This document shows positions 21,059 to 33,745 of a DNA stretch of 64,000 bases, piece after piece. The stretch spans positions 73,062-137,061 of the forward strand of contig NW_017265173.1 of the NCBI RefSeq assembly GCF_001638985.1. The letters are read 5' to 3'. This DNA is from Phycomyces blakesleeanus NRRL 1555(-) (lineage: Eukaryota > Mucoromycota > Mucoromycetes > Mucorales > Phycomycetaceae). The notes beneath the pieces are model-generated. The model saw nothing but the letters and a program-made list of their open reading frames with translations. It was not told the origin of the DNA and did not search any database. Positions within the stretch are counted from its first letter, which is position 1. Every line of letters starts with the position of its first letter. The position numbers and the translations under genes were made by a program.

Positions 21059-24000
21059 ATGTTTTCCATTGCCAATCCCAATGAAGTTCATTGCAAATGC
21101 ACAAGATGCAATCGCAATCCTCTTGGATACACCATGACAGATAAAAGAACTGCCAAGCGTCATGCCCAGAATGATAATGACAGGAATATGGATAAAACCA
21201 TTAATGGTAAATTAAGTTATCAATTTTTCATTTATTTATAGGATGTATTCTAATCCATTAGAACAAATAGTTTTGACAGCCGAAGTAAACACTGGTGAAG
21301 CTGATATGGACGTAGATCAAATTGAAGAACATATTGAATGTAATAGTATTTTATTTTTTATACCCAATGCGCACTCTATTTAAACTCGGTACCAATAGAT
21401 GATAATTACTCCAATGGTGCACCCTCACCAGAGCAGTATGTCAATACCCACTTACCTCTTTTGGTGGAAGAATCTCTTTTTGAAACAGAGGAGTATACCT
21501 CAGAGTATGAGTCTGAATATGAGTCGTTGGATGAATTTGAGCAAGAAGAACAGAACAGAGAGCAAGAACAGGGTAAATATTAAAAATAAACTATGATTGA
21601 AGAAAAAAGGTTTGACTTAAAGAAACAAAAAATTAATATTATTTTATGATAACTTACAGAGTCTACAGAAAACCTTCCAGAGAATATTTGGCATCGAGTA
21701 ATTGCGGTTTTCACTGTGATATTTATTTCTAGCTTCATTGTGGATGAAGGCGCAGTAATTTTGATTACATTCATAAATACAATCCTCGAACATTATGGAG
21801 AGGATTTCCGACTTCCCACAAGCATTCCGGGTTTGAGGAAAATGACAGGATACAATGACTTGACAAACGGCGTATCAAAATATGTAGCATGCAGTAATTG
21901 TCACACATTGTACGATTACAGCAACAACACACATACATCCTGCAATTTCAAAAGAGTTGGTAGTAAGACGCATTGTAAGAATGATCTCTACAAGTCTAGT
22001 ATGAAGAACGCCATGATTCCAAAGTGCACATTTGTTTATAACTCGTTGACAACTACCTTGAAAAAAATGTTTACACGTCCTTCTTTTGAGAGTATGATCA
22101 ACAGATGGAATCATGAACCAAAAGTCGACGGTACTTTATTCGATGTATATGATGGAAAGATGTGGAACGAATTAGTGGATGAGGATGGTGTCCAGTTTGT
22201 TTCGAAGGAACGATCATTACTATTGACACTGAACATTGATTGGTTTCAACCATTTGATGGAGTAACATATTCTTGTGGTGCGATATACCTGACAATTAAC
22301 AATCTGCCGAGAGAAGAGCGGAACAAGGCAGAAAATGTCATTCTTGTTGGATTGATGCCTGGACCTAAAGAAGCAAGCACCGACGAAATCAATAACTATT
22401 TGCGTCCTCTTGTTGATGAACTTATGCTATTGTATAAAGGTATCACAATTGATACATATAACTGCTCAGGTGCTCTGGTGCGTGCTGCTCTGTTGATGGT
22501 TGCATGCGACATCCCTGCTGCAAGAAAGACGTGTGGGTTTACATCTCACAACAGCACATGTGCATGCTACAAATGCAATCGTCAGTTTGCTCGTGTTGAT
22601 GGGACCACTGCTGTAAACTATTTTGGGCTTAAGTTTTCGGAATGGGTAGGCCGCACAAAAGAAGAAAATCGCAGACATGCAAACCTGTGGAAGAATGCAA
22701 AGACATTGACAGAGAGAAAGCGATTGGAGATTGAGAATGGTGTTCGTTGGTCTGAGCTTCATCGACTTGTGTACTTTGAGCCAGTGCGTGCAACCATTAT
22801 CGATCCCATGCACAACCTTTTTCTCGGGACTGCAAAACGAATGATGGATATTTGGATTGCAAACAATTTGCTTGATGACAAAGATTTTGTAGAGATGCAG
22901 GAAGAGGCTAATAGAATGGTACTCCCTGTAGGGTATACGACTCTGAAGATAAAGATTGGAAAGAAATTTCCGTTTATGAAGGCAGATGAGTGGAAATCAT
23001 GGTGCCTGATATACTCTCCTGTTCTGCTTAAGACACGCCTGCGAGATGATCTGCTTGGCAATTGGATCCATTTTGTCGATGCATGCAGAGAATTGACGAA
23101 GCCAAGTATCACCAAAAATGAGATCAAAAAAGCTCACGAAAGTTTGGAGGAGTTCTGTGTTGGTTGTGAAGACTTTTATAAACCAGATGTATTCACGCAA
23201 AACATGCATCTCCATCTCCATCTAAAAGAAACGATTGAGGACTTTGGGCCAATTTACGGATTTTGGCTATTTAGCTTTGAGCGCTATAATGGTGTATTGA
23301 AAGGGTTTGAGACAAACCAGAAGAGAGGGTTCGAGAATACCTACATGAAAAGGTTTCTTGAGAGTTCTTACAATGGTGACTTTTGTCAAGCGCATCTCAG
23401 AAATGTTACCAGCCCTTTACTCCTCTCTCTCTTTCTCAAGCTGTCTGGTCGTAAAATCTATAATCCTGCACTTTCGCCACATCCTTTGATACCGTCATTC
23501 TTTCACTTGCCAACGTTCCTACAATCTGCTGAAAAGCCTTCAAAGCAAACATTTGGCAACGAACCTCTACCTCTTTCCGCTCTACCATTGTGTTTGAAGC
23601 CACCAACAACAATGAGAAAATCTGAGTATGATTGTCTGCTCGATTTCTATAAAATTGAGTATGACGATGATTGTCTTTGCAGTGCCAAGACAACAATCAG
23701 GAATTGTTGGTTTGTGAATGACCGAATCCAGAAGATTTCGTCCATCAATCTTCTTGGACAAGTTTACACAGGTGGAGAAGGCTTGGTCGTGAGAGGATCG
23801 CATATACAAGCGAAATTTATTGAAAAAAGTGGAGACTCTGAGGAAAGATATGCTGGTCGTATTAAGTACTTGTTCTTGCACGATTTTACACCAAACCTCA
23901 CGCACACCAACCTTTCCCCTTGTCACAACCCCCAACACGTATTTGCCTTCGTTGAGTGGTACAAAATTCCTCGCCATCAACCTAGAATCAAGCAGGGCAT

Positions 24001-24154
24001 CGAGTTGTATGAGCCAGAATTTCTGAAGTATGACTACGACAACATTCTGCCTGTCCACCGCATCTTGTCGCCAATTGCAATTGGAAGTCATGTGTCTGGT
24101 AGTGGTGCGGCAAAAGTCGTTGTTATTCCTCTGCCAAGAAAGCTGTACGCTTAA
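21059..24154 (+). CDS. E1b transposase (Tnp2/Plavaka-like CACTA family), 4 exons
   Basis: Proposed exons are 21059-21206, 21262-21339, 21399-21572 and 21660-24154. They total 2895 nt and read as 964 residues without a stop; all introns are GT-AG. The protein should cut and join the CACTG ends. The N-terminus has a zinc-binding-type CKCTRC...KRTAKRH (12-35). An acidic stretch (ESEYESLDEFEQEEQ) precedes the core. Core landmarks are CSNC (~211), LNIDWFQPF (~324-332), LMPGPKE (~365), ACDIPAARK (~415), CACYKC (~434) and IDPMHNLFLGTAK (~514-526), all hallmarks of Tnp2-type transposases. The Asp residues in the second, fourth and last of these motifs (IDWF, CDIP, DPMH) are plausible catalytic residues, by inference. 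An AATAAA overlaps the stop. Confidence 0.9.
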
Positions 24155-24258
24155 TAAAATACTCTATCTTTTTTTTAAACTAATAATAATATAAAACATA
24201 GTTCATAGACATAAAAAGAGATGTGATAAAGAGTGCAACTAAAAAGACAGAAATTTTA

Positions 24259-25463
24259 TTATACGCGTTTTGACCACGTAGGCATTTTTGTGACCAAGCC
24301 ACGAGGAATTGTCTTGTGTACTAACACATGACTCTGCGACTTCAACTGCGTTGCTCTTTTTCCCAAGTCATCTCTGGCGAGCTCATCAAGAAAGTCAAAC
24401 ACGGTATTCAACTATAAATGTATATATACATCAGGAATCAAACAACAGAAAAACCATTTTATATAAAACATTACCTCATCACTACGCCAATCAGGACGAG
24501 ATGCAACAACAGAAGTATCGGTTTCTGTCTCATCACCAGACATTGCATCTCTGTAAAAAACGCCATTATAATCCCGATTAAACTTTTCAGTGACAGCATC
24601 CTTATGCTTTGTGTACGTTCTTTTTCTCCTTTTATTAAGCTACGATATATATAATATTTTAAGTATACTTGTCAAAATTGAATTATTATAAATAGAAATG
24701 CTTACAGCAGTCTTTCTATTTCCTCTTCTGTTTGAGGTAGTGTTTGTCTGTCTGTCTTCTTCAGTAAGCTTACTAGCAGCCAAGCGATTGTAATAGCTGT
24801 TTACAATTATACCACATAGCTCTTTTGGTGGTACCATGGCTGCTACAGGTTGACGACGAATGTAAAGCATCAAATCACTTGCAAGATTCTTGTTAAACTC
24901 GTCAGAAAAACCAACATTGACATCCCAAGTTGGTTTATCATCATTCTCTCTGATCAACTCCAAATCATCTGTCTTAAGATTAATATCTCTTAACCGCCCC
25001 CGAATAATACTCTATTAAAGATATATTGATGTTAGATTTAAAGGGAGATTGTTTTTATAATTTTAGTATTTGAGCTTACTGAGATCTTTGGGTGTCTTGA
25101 GCTGCTTATGATGTCCTGAGGATCCATATCAGAATCCAGAACGGCTTGCATGCCAGTCAATTGAGCACCCACCTGGCATTGTACTGTTCAAATAGTCAGT
25201 CTATTGGAAAACAATATAGTTTGTGTTTAATTACCTTTCAATTCACTAACATCGGAACTAACGGCTGTCATTTTGTCATTGAGTGTAGCGAGAAGACTGA
25301 CTACATCATTAAACTCTGACACTGGAATTGACATATTTTCTGGTCTAGGAGCAATCATTGGATTTGACGATTCTATACGCCCAGTGTTGACTGCGTTGAT
25401 CAATGGCCTAGATGTTGATCCATTGGTACGTGCGTTCTGGTTGATGTTAGTTCTTGGAGCCAT
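24259..25463 (-). CDS. E1b second gene, unknown function, 5 exons
   Basis: I predict about 318 residues from five exons, starting MAPRTNINQNARTNG at 25463 (exon 1 to 25235). Later segments are VQCQVGAQLTGMQAVLD, SIIRGRLRDINLKTDDLEL...KPTWDVNVGFSDEF, LNKRRKRTYTKHKDA...RPDWRSDE, and LNTVFDFLDELARDD ending WSKRV. Exon 1 has a short heptad-like part (FNDVVSLLATLNDKMTAV). A basic patch (KRRKRTYTKHK) could contact DNA or be a nuclear signal. A homologous gene is present in E2 and a similarly placed one in E4, always convergent with the transposase, so it is part of the transposon. No family is recognised. Confidence 0.82.
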
Positions 25464-27140
25464 TATCTGTATTTTTATATAATAAAATAATAAGTTTCTG
25501 GTATATATTGCCTGATATTTCTATTTTAATAAATTTTTAAGAGAGTACTTTACACGTAAAGAATTGTAGAGTAATTGAGTGATTAAACAATTATGTTAAT
25601 GATTAAGTGAGCAAGTTGAGCAAGTGTATGAGTGTGTAAATACTTCTTTATTTAAATGATCGAGGAGATCGAAATATATTATTTTGAAAAAAATTGAGCT
25701 AGAAAACAACTTCTTTAGGTATATAGTAAGTAACAATTGTTTTATGAAACATATAAAGCTATAATTAGTAGACAATTTTTTTTTCAAAGTAAGAGAAACA
25801 GTCTAATAACTTTTTCAGGGTCTACGGCTTTTTCAAACACTGTTTTTTATTTTCCCACCTTTTTCTGTTTTTCTCTACTCTTTAATAATATTAATAAAAA
25901 TAACACTCTTTTAATCCTACTATGTTTCACTTTAGGCACCCTTAATATATACATATGATGCAGGTGTCTTTCATTATACAAGAGGTACTTTACTATTAAA
26001 TATATCATTATTTTACTAACTATAAATTACTTTAAATAGCCATTACATATATTTCTCTGATATAACCGGTGCAGACAAAAAAAAACACAAAAACATATTG
26101 GTGGCATGTACGTATATATCTATATCAACATCTTCTTCCCAGTATTAAAAACAATATCTAACATCTACTTTAAATATAGCTCACCCTTGATTTACATATG
26201 GTCAGTAAAAACAAATCATTTAAAGAATATAAGGGTACGTGTTATTCATTTTATTATTGTGTTGTTTTTATTTTGTTTTGTTTTTTTATATCAGCATTCT
26301 CACTCTCCTTTTTTATAGTTGAAATGGTTCTTCACATTCTTATATGACCGGTACTCAAGGACAAGACATGTTCCTTTAGTAAATATGTATATATATGTTT
26401 TATATTCCTTTCTTTGTAATATATACTTGAATGACGCATTGGCTCGTAGCTTTTGATAATATAAATCTGTGTTTTATTCCATTATTAACAAATTATTCTA
26501 ACAGTATGTAAGTATCTTTCTACTCCCTTTAATCAAATAGCTTCAGTAAGCATATATACTCACTACCCGAGTTTATTAATTCAAAAAATTCTGAAACAAA
26601 ATTTATAAGAAGTACAATATAACAGATTAGTGTATTTAATAGTAATACTATATAGAATTCTTATTATTGCCAAAAAAAAAGGCTTTTTTTATCCAAAATA
26701 AAAACAAATAAAAAACCATTTTTCAAAACAAAACAATATCCAATTGAGTAACTCGTGCTTAGCATTTGCACCTATGAGAATTTTTTCTTCGATTCATTTA
26801 GCCAATAAACATTAAAGAAGTGCCCTGTTATTACGCCTGTTATTACAAAAACAAGGCCTACATCAAATTACAGGTGTAATCAGTGGTAGATAATACATTG
26901 TTCTGCATTTGGAATAGTCTATATAATTGATCCCCGAGAACAGTTGATACACAGACATTATACCTAAACTCCCGGTTTTTATTTTTGGAATAAGATAATA
27001 TTCAATTATTTTTGACACTTTATTCAATAACTTGTCAACTATGATTTCCTTAATATTTACGAGTAATTCATTTTTATGTGACAAAATATCCCGATAATCA
27101 AAACCTATTATTATAATAATTCCCAATGGTTTTTGCAGTG
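25464..27140. other. E1b 3' subterminal region without genes
   Basis: This AT-rich 1.7 kb lies between the second gene's start and the element end. It would hold that gene's promoter and the transposase-binding subterminal sequences. An 11-bp repeat (CCTGTTATTAC twice) lies near 26822-26845. No credible ORF is seen on either strand. Confidence 0.55.
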
Positions 27141-27143
27141 ATA

Positions 27144-29134
27144 CTTGTAAAGATATTACTGGATAACCACCATCTAAGACATATTACCGTAGCTATTCTT
27201 TTAGCCAGAAAACAACAATTGTTTTGTATAAATAGTCAAGAATTACATTTAATGAAAATCATCTTTATTCTTATCTAAAAACTATTCTTAAAAACTTAAC
27301 AATCCCCAGTGGTATTGATTCTGTGACTTAGTTACAAGTGCCAGAAAAGAAATACTAGATTGCAACATGACAATTGGTAGCTGAATGAACAGTTCCCACT
27401 GAGAAATTAGATTTCTACACATATGCAATAGTATGGGGAATTCTGAGTGACAGAATAATTAAATTCTGGAATTTTGCATTTATAGATTCCATTCGCAACA
27501 CTGGAAAAATGACCTGACATACGTATGTGTAAAGGCGTAGTTACTCAGGTGTCAAGACAGGGTTTAACATTGAGTCCAGATACATATCACCATGTAACAA
27601 GTTTGGCTTAGCACCATGTGCCATGACCAGCTATACACATGTGTGGGGTCAAACAAAAATGATGGGGATATAGTTCTTTAGCACTTTCGGTGTGTTGATC
27701 TGACTTGGGATATTGAAAAGATTTTTTTGAAACCAAGGTTTTATTTTTATATGTTTTATATGCAGCTTTAAAGGTGGATAATATATTTATTTTCGATCTT
27801 GACACAGTAGTATAGTTCAACATTACACCTCTTTGTTATCTTTTATATCCAATTAAATTCAATACTTGAGCAATTCTTTAGATTCTGAACCATAGTATAG
27901 TTTAATCGTTTTTATTTTATTTTCAGAAATTGTTTTATTGGTAAAAGTTTATAATAGTATTTATTTGGAAAGAACAGAATGTTTCTAGAACTATAACAAT
28001 CTTATAGTATTGATTTATTAGATATCCGTTATTGCTTCTACTGGTCTGCTTGATACTGTTTGAATAGAATAATTATCTACAGAAAAGAAATATCTGAAAA
28101 TATAAAAAGAAAGCAGACTGTTTGTTGAAATACAACAGTTTTTAAGAAGCATAGAAAAATTATTAGCTATGTGTGCTGGGTACTACATTTAATGTAGTAT
28201 GCTTTTATATTTTGTGTACACTTTTATACTTACATTGTAAATATTGGAAAAGAGCGAGCAAAAAATAGATGCCAATATTGATAATCCATGGCGTTTCTTA
28301 TGATATCTTTCACTATAAAAACAACGAAAAACATTAATTTTTGTGAATCGAATAAAATAATAAATAATTTACATACCAGTAGCAAGAATATATATTAACA
28401 GAGATAGATTGTCTTTGTAAACACTTGATAGAACTCTAGTGAAAAATAATAATATTTTATGTTAACATATTATAATATTAATATAACTAAAATAAAAAAT
28501 AAAGTAGTGATCCTTACCATGTAATGTCATTTCCAGCTGTATAATGTAAGGGAAATCAAAGACGGGATCAACAGTATTCATCTATAATAAGACTTCATTT
28601 TAGTAAGATACATATCAAAATAATATATATATATATATACTACCTTGATGTTTTTAACCAAATTCATTTGTAGCAGTTATTCTTAATGATCAAGTCTGTA
28701 ATAAAAAAAACAAGTCAGAAGGATTTTTATAGATGTTAATTTCGCAAAATATAATATTGACCTTTGTTAATCTGGATAGCGATTGGGAAATGAATGCATT
28801 TAAATGAGAGCAAACAAGTATCTATTATGATAATAAAAGAATGTATTAATTTTTATTGTTTATAAAAAAGTATTTAATAAAGAAGTATGTTACCAAAAAA
28901 AAGCCACTAATATAATAATGACAAACGTTGGAAAAGAGGAAAGGAGCAGAAAAGAAGAAAGAAAAAGACGTAAATTTTTTTTCCGCATTTGAAACAAAAT
29001 ACCGAAAAGCTTATCCAATAAACGATAGCAAAAAAAAACTGAAAAGAGGTGATCAATTGAGGCCAAAAAATGTATCAAGGCCGATTTACATCTCAGTGTT
29101 TCAAGAAGTTGTCTTTGAAGTGTTCCTGAAGCAT
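27144..29134. other. AT-rich intergenic DNA, nothing recognised
   Basis: I see no gene, tRNA or clear terminal repeat in this 2 kb. ORFs are short and overlap low-complexity A/T runs. There is a (TA)n run near 28625-28640. Confidence 0.5.
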
Positions 29135-29333
29135 CACTACCACCTATAAATACTTAATATTTCTACTTGCAATTCAATGTCACTCACTCTTGATTATATC
29201 ATCTCAACAAATCTACGTTGCGAATTTATTGTAATTTACATAACAAAATAGATGGATTGTATCTTACAAAAGAGAATAAAAAAGAAAAAGAACTAATATT
29301 AACAATTGAAAATATTATAATGTATTACAAATA

Positions 29334-30443
29334 ATGCCTACCCCCAACCGCAGACTCGCTCCTTCTCTTGCTAGCACTGATGTCCAGTTGCTACAAGCTT
29401 TGAATGCGATGAAAGAAGAGATGACGGCCATGAAGGATAAGATCACATTGATGGATACAAGAATTGGTGTAGTGATCACTGGTAACGCAACCGCCATTAA
29501 TGGCATTGATGTCTTGTCTGCCCTCCCAGTATCTGCGCATGTGCCCACTAGTGTTGCATCCACTTCTGCTGCCCTTCCTATCACCGAATCAAGTGATACT
29601 AACACTGTATTTGTAAGTATAAAGATACAAAAGACACTTGCCAATCTTGTTGCTAATTAAAATATAATAGGGATACATTCATGGTTATATGTGGAACCCA
29701 AAGCTAAAATCCAAGCAAACGCCATAAAACCAAAGTGAGCAGTTGATGTTCATTTTGATCACTCTCCAAATAGAGAGTTAGTCAAACAACTCTTGTATTA
29801 CTTGGAAAAGAAGTTTGCTGGCACTGATCTGAGGACACGCGACCTTCGTAAGTGTATGTATACAAACTTCTGTAGTAGACGTTGCCAGCAAAGGGAACTT
29901 CCGGAAACAAGACGAGCCTTGAATACTAATTCAAGAAGATCTGGCCGTGAAACTGATGTAAACTATATTTTCAATTTATGCTAAATAATAACAATTAGAA
30001 TATTAATTGTATTGTCTTTTTCCTTTAGAACTACACTCGCCATCACCTTGCTTATGATGCTTACAAGGCTGACATTGATCTCAAGATGGGTCAAAACTGC
30101 TCTGGACTGATCCAAAAGTCGGTCATGTCTGAAGGCAAATCAGATGATGATATGTCCCCCCCTCAGCCAAGAAATGAGATTCGTGTTGCTCGCCCAAGTT
30201 GGAGAAGTGACAAGGTAAAACCTAACAGTTTTCTTTTTTGAATGATGCCAGGCTGAATGTTAATATATGTTTATTACTTAGCTTAACAAATTCATTACGG
30301 AGGTTGACTCGTTTGTTGTTAAGCAATTGGGTGCAAATTCCCGCCAACTGCTTAAGAGAGTTTATGGTAGAACAGTGGAATCAACAGTCCCAATTGATTT
30401 AGATCCTGCTCTACCTCAATGGGCTCTTAAATATGGGTCATAA
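29334..30443 (+). pseudogene. E2 second gene (homologue of the E1 second gene), stop at 29736
   Basis: Exon 1 (MPTPNRRLAPSLAS...) has a heptad-rich stretch (LLQALNAMKEEMTAMKDKITLMD), as expected of a coiled coil. The next exon aligns with E1: KPK-stop-AVDVHF against KPTWDVNVGF, so TGG has become TGA at 29736-29738. Further exons give RQCQQ-like basic sequence, then RPSWRSDK and LNKFITEVDSF, matching RPDWRSDE/LNTVFDFLDEL of E1, and end ALKYGS. The conservation of the RPxWRSD-LN junction shows that the gene belongs to the transposon family. Function unknown. Confidence 0.75.
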
Positions 30444-30583
30444 ATAAAACTCATTTTTTGTCGTTTTTTTTTTCTTTTACTCTCAAAATTTCTTAACACA
30501 TATGTATTGTTCGCAACATATATAATAAGACTACATTAGCTTATGTATTGAAATTTTTTATTAAAAAAGAAATGTATTAAATA

Positions 30584-33500
30584 TTAATTGTATTGTTTGT
30601 GTGGTAAAGCGTTGACAAGTATTTTCTTATTATTTGTGCTGGTTTTATAATCACATGTTGCAACAACTGATGATATTCGATGTACTGGCAAGATGCATTC
30701 AAAATTACACGCAATAAAATCTGCACTGCAGATGTCAACACTTTCCAACTCTCTTGAATGGTCATGCTCAATCTGGAACCATTTAACAAACGCAAACACG
30801 TGTTTATCTTGATAAACGACACGTGTTTGGAGCTCTGTGTTGTCTACTGGTGGAGTGAAAGAGTGCAAGAACAGATACTGAATTTGGCCAGTGTATGCCA
30901 ACCAATTATTGCCTTGACTTCCAAGGAACAGAGATTAAACAAATGAGCCGCGACCAGAAGCATATTTGCAGCCTTTGTAAACCTGACCAAGCAAATTGAT
31001 TGATTTCAACTTTATGATTTGGTTGTCGACAAAGGAGAATGGAAAGGAGGGATGCTGGTAACCTTCAAGATTTGGCATGCAGTATGCGACTTTATAGTAA
31101 TCAAGCAAATGAGGATAGTCGACATCACTCATTGCTGATGGGGGTTCGATATGGAGAGGAAATGCGGATGGAGGAAGAGGTTCATTGCCAAGGACTGGAA
31201 GAGAAGGGTTTGAGTATGCTTGGATGAAGGCTGATAGTCTGAACGGGCGCTGGGGAAAAGTTATTGTATTTTTTGAAGTGGAGGGTTGAGCTGTGACAGT
31301 AAGCTTGGCAAGAAGAGGAAGAAACGGTACTTGGCTTGGGCATGTGAGAGCAGCATGAACGAAATCACCTTTGAATGTATCTTGGACGAAACTATTCATG
31401 TATGTAACCTCAAAGGAATCTTTTCTGTTCGTATTCACGTTCTTTAGCAGACCATTATATCGCTCAAACCCAAAGAGCCAATATCCATATACTGGTCCAA
31501 AATCACGGATGGTCTCGCGAAGATGGAGATGTAAATGCATGTTACAGGTGAGAATAGTTGGAGTGTAAATACGCTGGCACTCAGTACAGAATTCTTGAAG
31601 AAATTTATGGCCATTGTCAATGTCAGAGAACGTGATACTTGGCTTTACTAATTGGCGGCAGGCATCAACAAAACTGATCCAATTTCTGAACATTTCAATT
31701 GGCAGGACGGCCTTCAACAAGATAGGTGAATACACTAGCACCCAGGACTTCCATTCATCAGCTTTCATGTATGGAAAGCCCTTTCCAATCTTCGATTTCA
31801 ACACCACGTAATCCATTGGCACCACCATTGTCTCTGCCATTGTTTGCATCGTAGCTAGCTTTCTATTGTCTATCAGTCCTTCTTTTATCCACCGCTCCAT
31901 CATTCTCTTTGGTGTCCCCAGGAATAAATTATGCATGGGATCGATGATCATTCCACGTACTAGATCAAAGTATCCAAGGCGATACAGCTGCAACCATTGA
32001 ACACCATTTTCGATTTCCAACTGATGCCTTTCTGAGGGCGTACTGGCACTCTTCAACTCCTCAGCATGCAACCTGTTTTCCAGACTGCTACGGATTTTCC
32101 ACGTCGAATAGTCGAACCCACTGAAGTCGACCTGATTGGTGCTTGGTAACATGGTAAACTGCCTCACACATCTGGGGCATGCACAAGTACTGTTGTGGGC
32201 GGTGAATCCACTGGTCTTCCTGGTGGCGGGGATGTCACAGGCAACCATATGTAACGCGGCACGTACATTAACACTGGCTGGGCACTCAAAGGTCGGGATG
32301 GTTATCCCCGTAAACAACTGCAGCAATTCATCGACTATTGGCTTTAAATAGTGGTTGATCTCTTTGGTCTTTGGCTCCTTAGGACCAGGCATCAAACCAA
32401 CAAGGATGACATTTTCAGGCTTAAATCTTTCCTCACGAGGCAAGTTATTTATTGCAAGGTAGATAGCTCCAGTTGAATATGTAACGTCATCAAATGGCTG
32501 GAACCAGTCGATGTTCATTGTTAGCATCAATGAACGAGGTTCATCCACAAACGATACGCCACTTTGGTCCTTTAGCTCCTTCCACATAGCACCATCATAG
32601 ACGTCGCATAGTGTATCTATGACCTTAAGCTCTTTGTTCCATTGTCTGATTTTTTGCTTGAACCCAGAACGAAGAAAGAAAACTTGTAATGATCTCTGGA
32701 TAGAGTTGTAGACATATGATTGCTTGGCTACCATGGCACCAGAAGATGAAACCTTCATCAATTCACAATTGCATGCTGATTGAGAACCATGCTTTTTGAA
32801 GTCGCAATGAGTAGGGAGAGGCACATCTTGTTTGTAAACCTTGTGGCAGTCTTCACATACAACAGACTTCTTGATACCATTGGCGTAATTGGAAAAACCA
32901 GTCATTCTTTGCAGGCCAATAAGACTTGTTGGTAATTGGAAATCTTTGCCGTAGATCTTGAGTAACTGATTGATAAATTCAATCAATATGGCGGCACCTT
33001 TGTTAACAACATAACGCGAGATAAAAAGAACGGCAAAGGTAGCAATGAACCAATGGACAGGGTTTTCAGGCATGTTAGGAGCATCAAATGGGTCTATTTA
33101 AAATTAACAAATATAAATTAGAACAAATTTTCTTTAGGTCTGTTTTTAAGAAAACAAAATCATTTATGACTGACCTTCATTAACAAACTCTTCAACGTCT
33201 GTCTCGACACCTTCTTCTTCACCACTGCCAGAGTCAGAGTTCATGTCTCTTTCAATGTCAGAGTCATTGCCATTGACCTCGCTGATCTCATTGTCTACCG
33301 AGACATTGTCAGCCATCGTGGCAGCATTCAAATCAGGTGAGTTGGCCTGATCGTCTATTTTTTCGATGGATTCAGATTGACAGGTCGGGATATATACAAA
33401 TATAGATTAGTTTAGCTTATTGTCTCTACTGGTTTTTAAATTTTTTTTTCTTTTCTTTTCTTACATTGGGTATCAACGTCCATCATTTGTTCTTCTTGCA

Positions 33501-33745
33501 CAGCTGTGTTTCATTAAAATTAAAAAAATAAAGAAGTTATTACTCAGTAATCGAAAAATAAACCCTGAATATAACATACTATTTGCCAATCTTTCAGCCA
33601 TATCCAGTCTCTCGATTCTCTCAAGCTCATCTTTTCTAATATGGTGCTCAGCGGTTCTGCTTGTCACCAATGAGTATCCCTATGAATTTCTGCTACATTG
33701 AGCACAACGGCAGACAACATTACAGTGGTGGGGGATAGAAGACAT
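30584..33745 (-). pseudogene. E2 transposase (Tnp2/Plavaka-like), two stops
   Basis: The frame begins MSSIPHHCNVVCRCAQC at 33745 and carries the same CxCxxC...H module as E1 (SRTAEHH). An in-frame TAG at 33680-33682 interrupts it where E1 has Leu. Short exons follow, and the main exon (33073-30935) holds LTMNIDWFQPFDD, LMPGPKEPK, ACDIPATRKT, CACPRC and DPMHNLFLGTPKRMM. A TAA at 30935-30937 follows RGSFV, after which the reading frame continues in phase (SLFLGSQGNNW...YTGQIQYLF) to PHKQYN at 30584. The long intact core suggests recent loss. A start downstream of the TAG is possible but would remove the zinc module. Confidence 0.85.

Larger units (their letters stand above)
20817..27140 (+). 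mobile_element. CACTA-like DNA transposon E1b, complete, apparently autonomous
   Basis: This 6324-bp element starts CACTGCAAAAACACC at 20817 and ends GGTTTTTGCAGTG at 27140, giving terminal inverted repeats of about 12-13 bp. The flanks are ATA (20814-20816) and ATA (27141-27143), a 3-bp target duplication as in CACTA elements. It encodes an intact four-exon transposase (+) and an intact five-exon second gene (-), convergent with 3' ends 104 bp apart. The same element occurs inverted at 1-6209 and truncated at 58189-62481. Confidence 0.93.

Noticed and set aside
27600..27840. Degenerate tRNA-like ATGGGGATATAGTTC near 27661
   Set aside because: The sequence after it does not form an anticodon or T arm; the resemblance is limited to a few bases.
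28900..28915. CACTAATATAAT as an alternative left end for E2
   Set aside because: No matching inverted sequence was found on the right side of E2.
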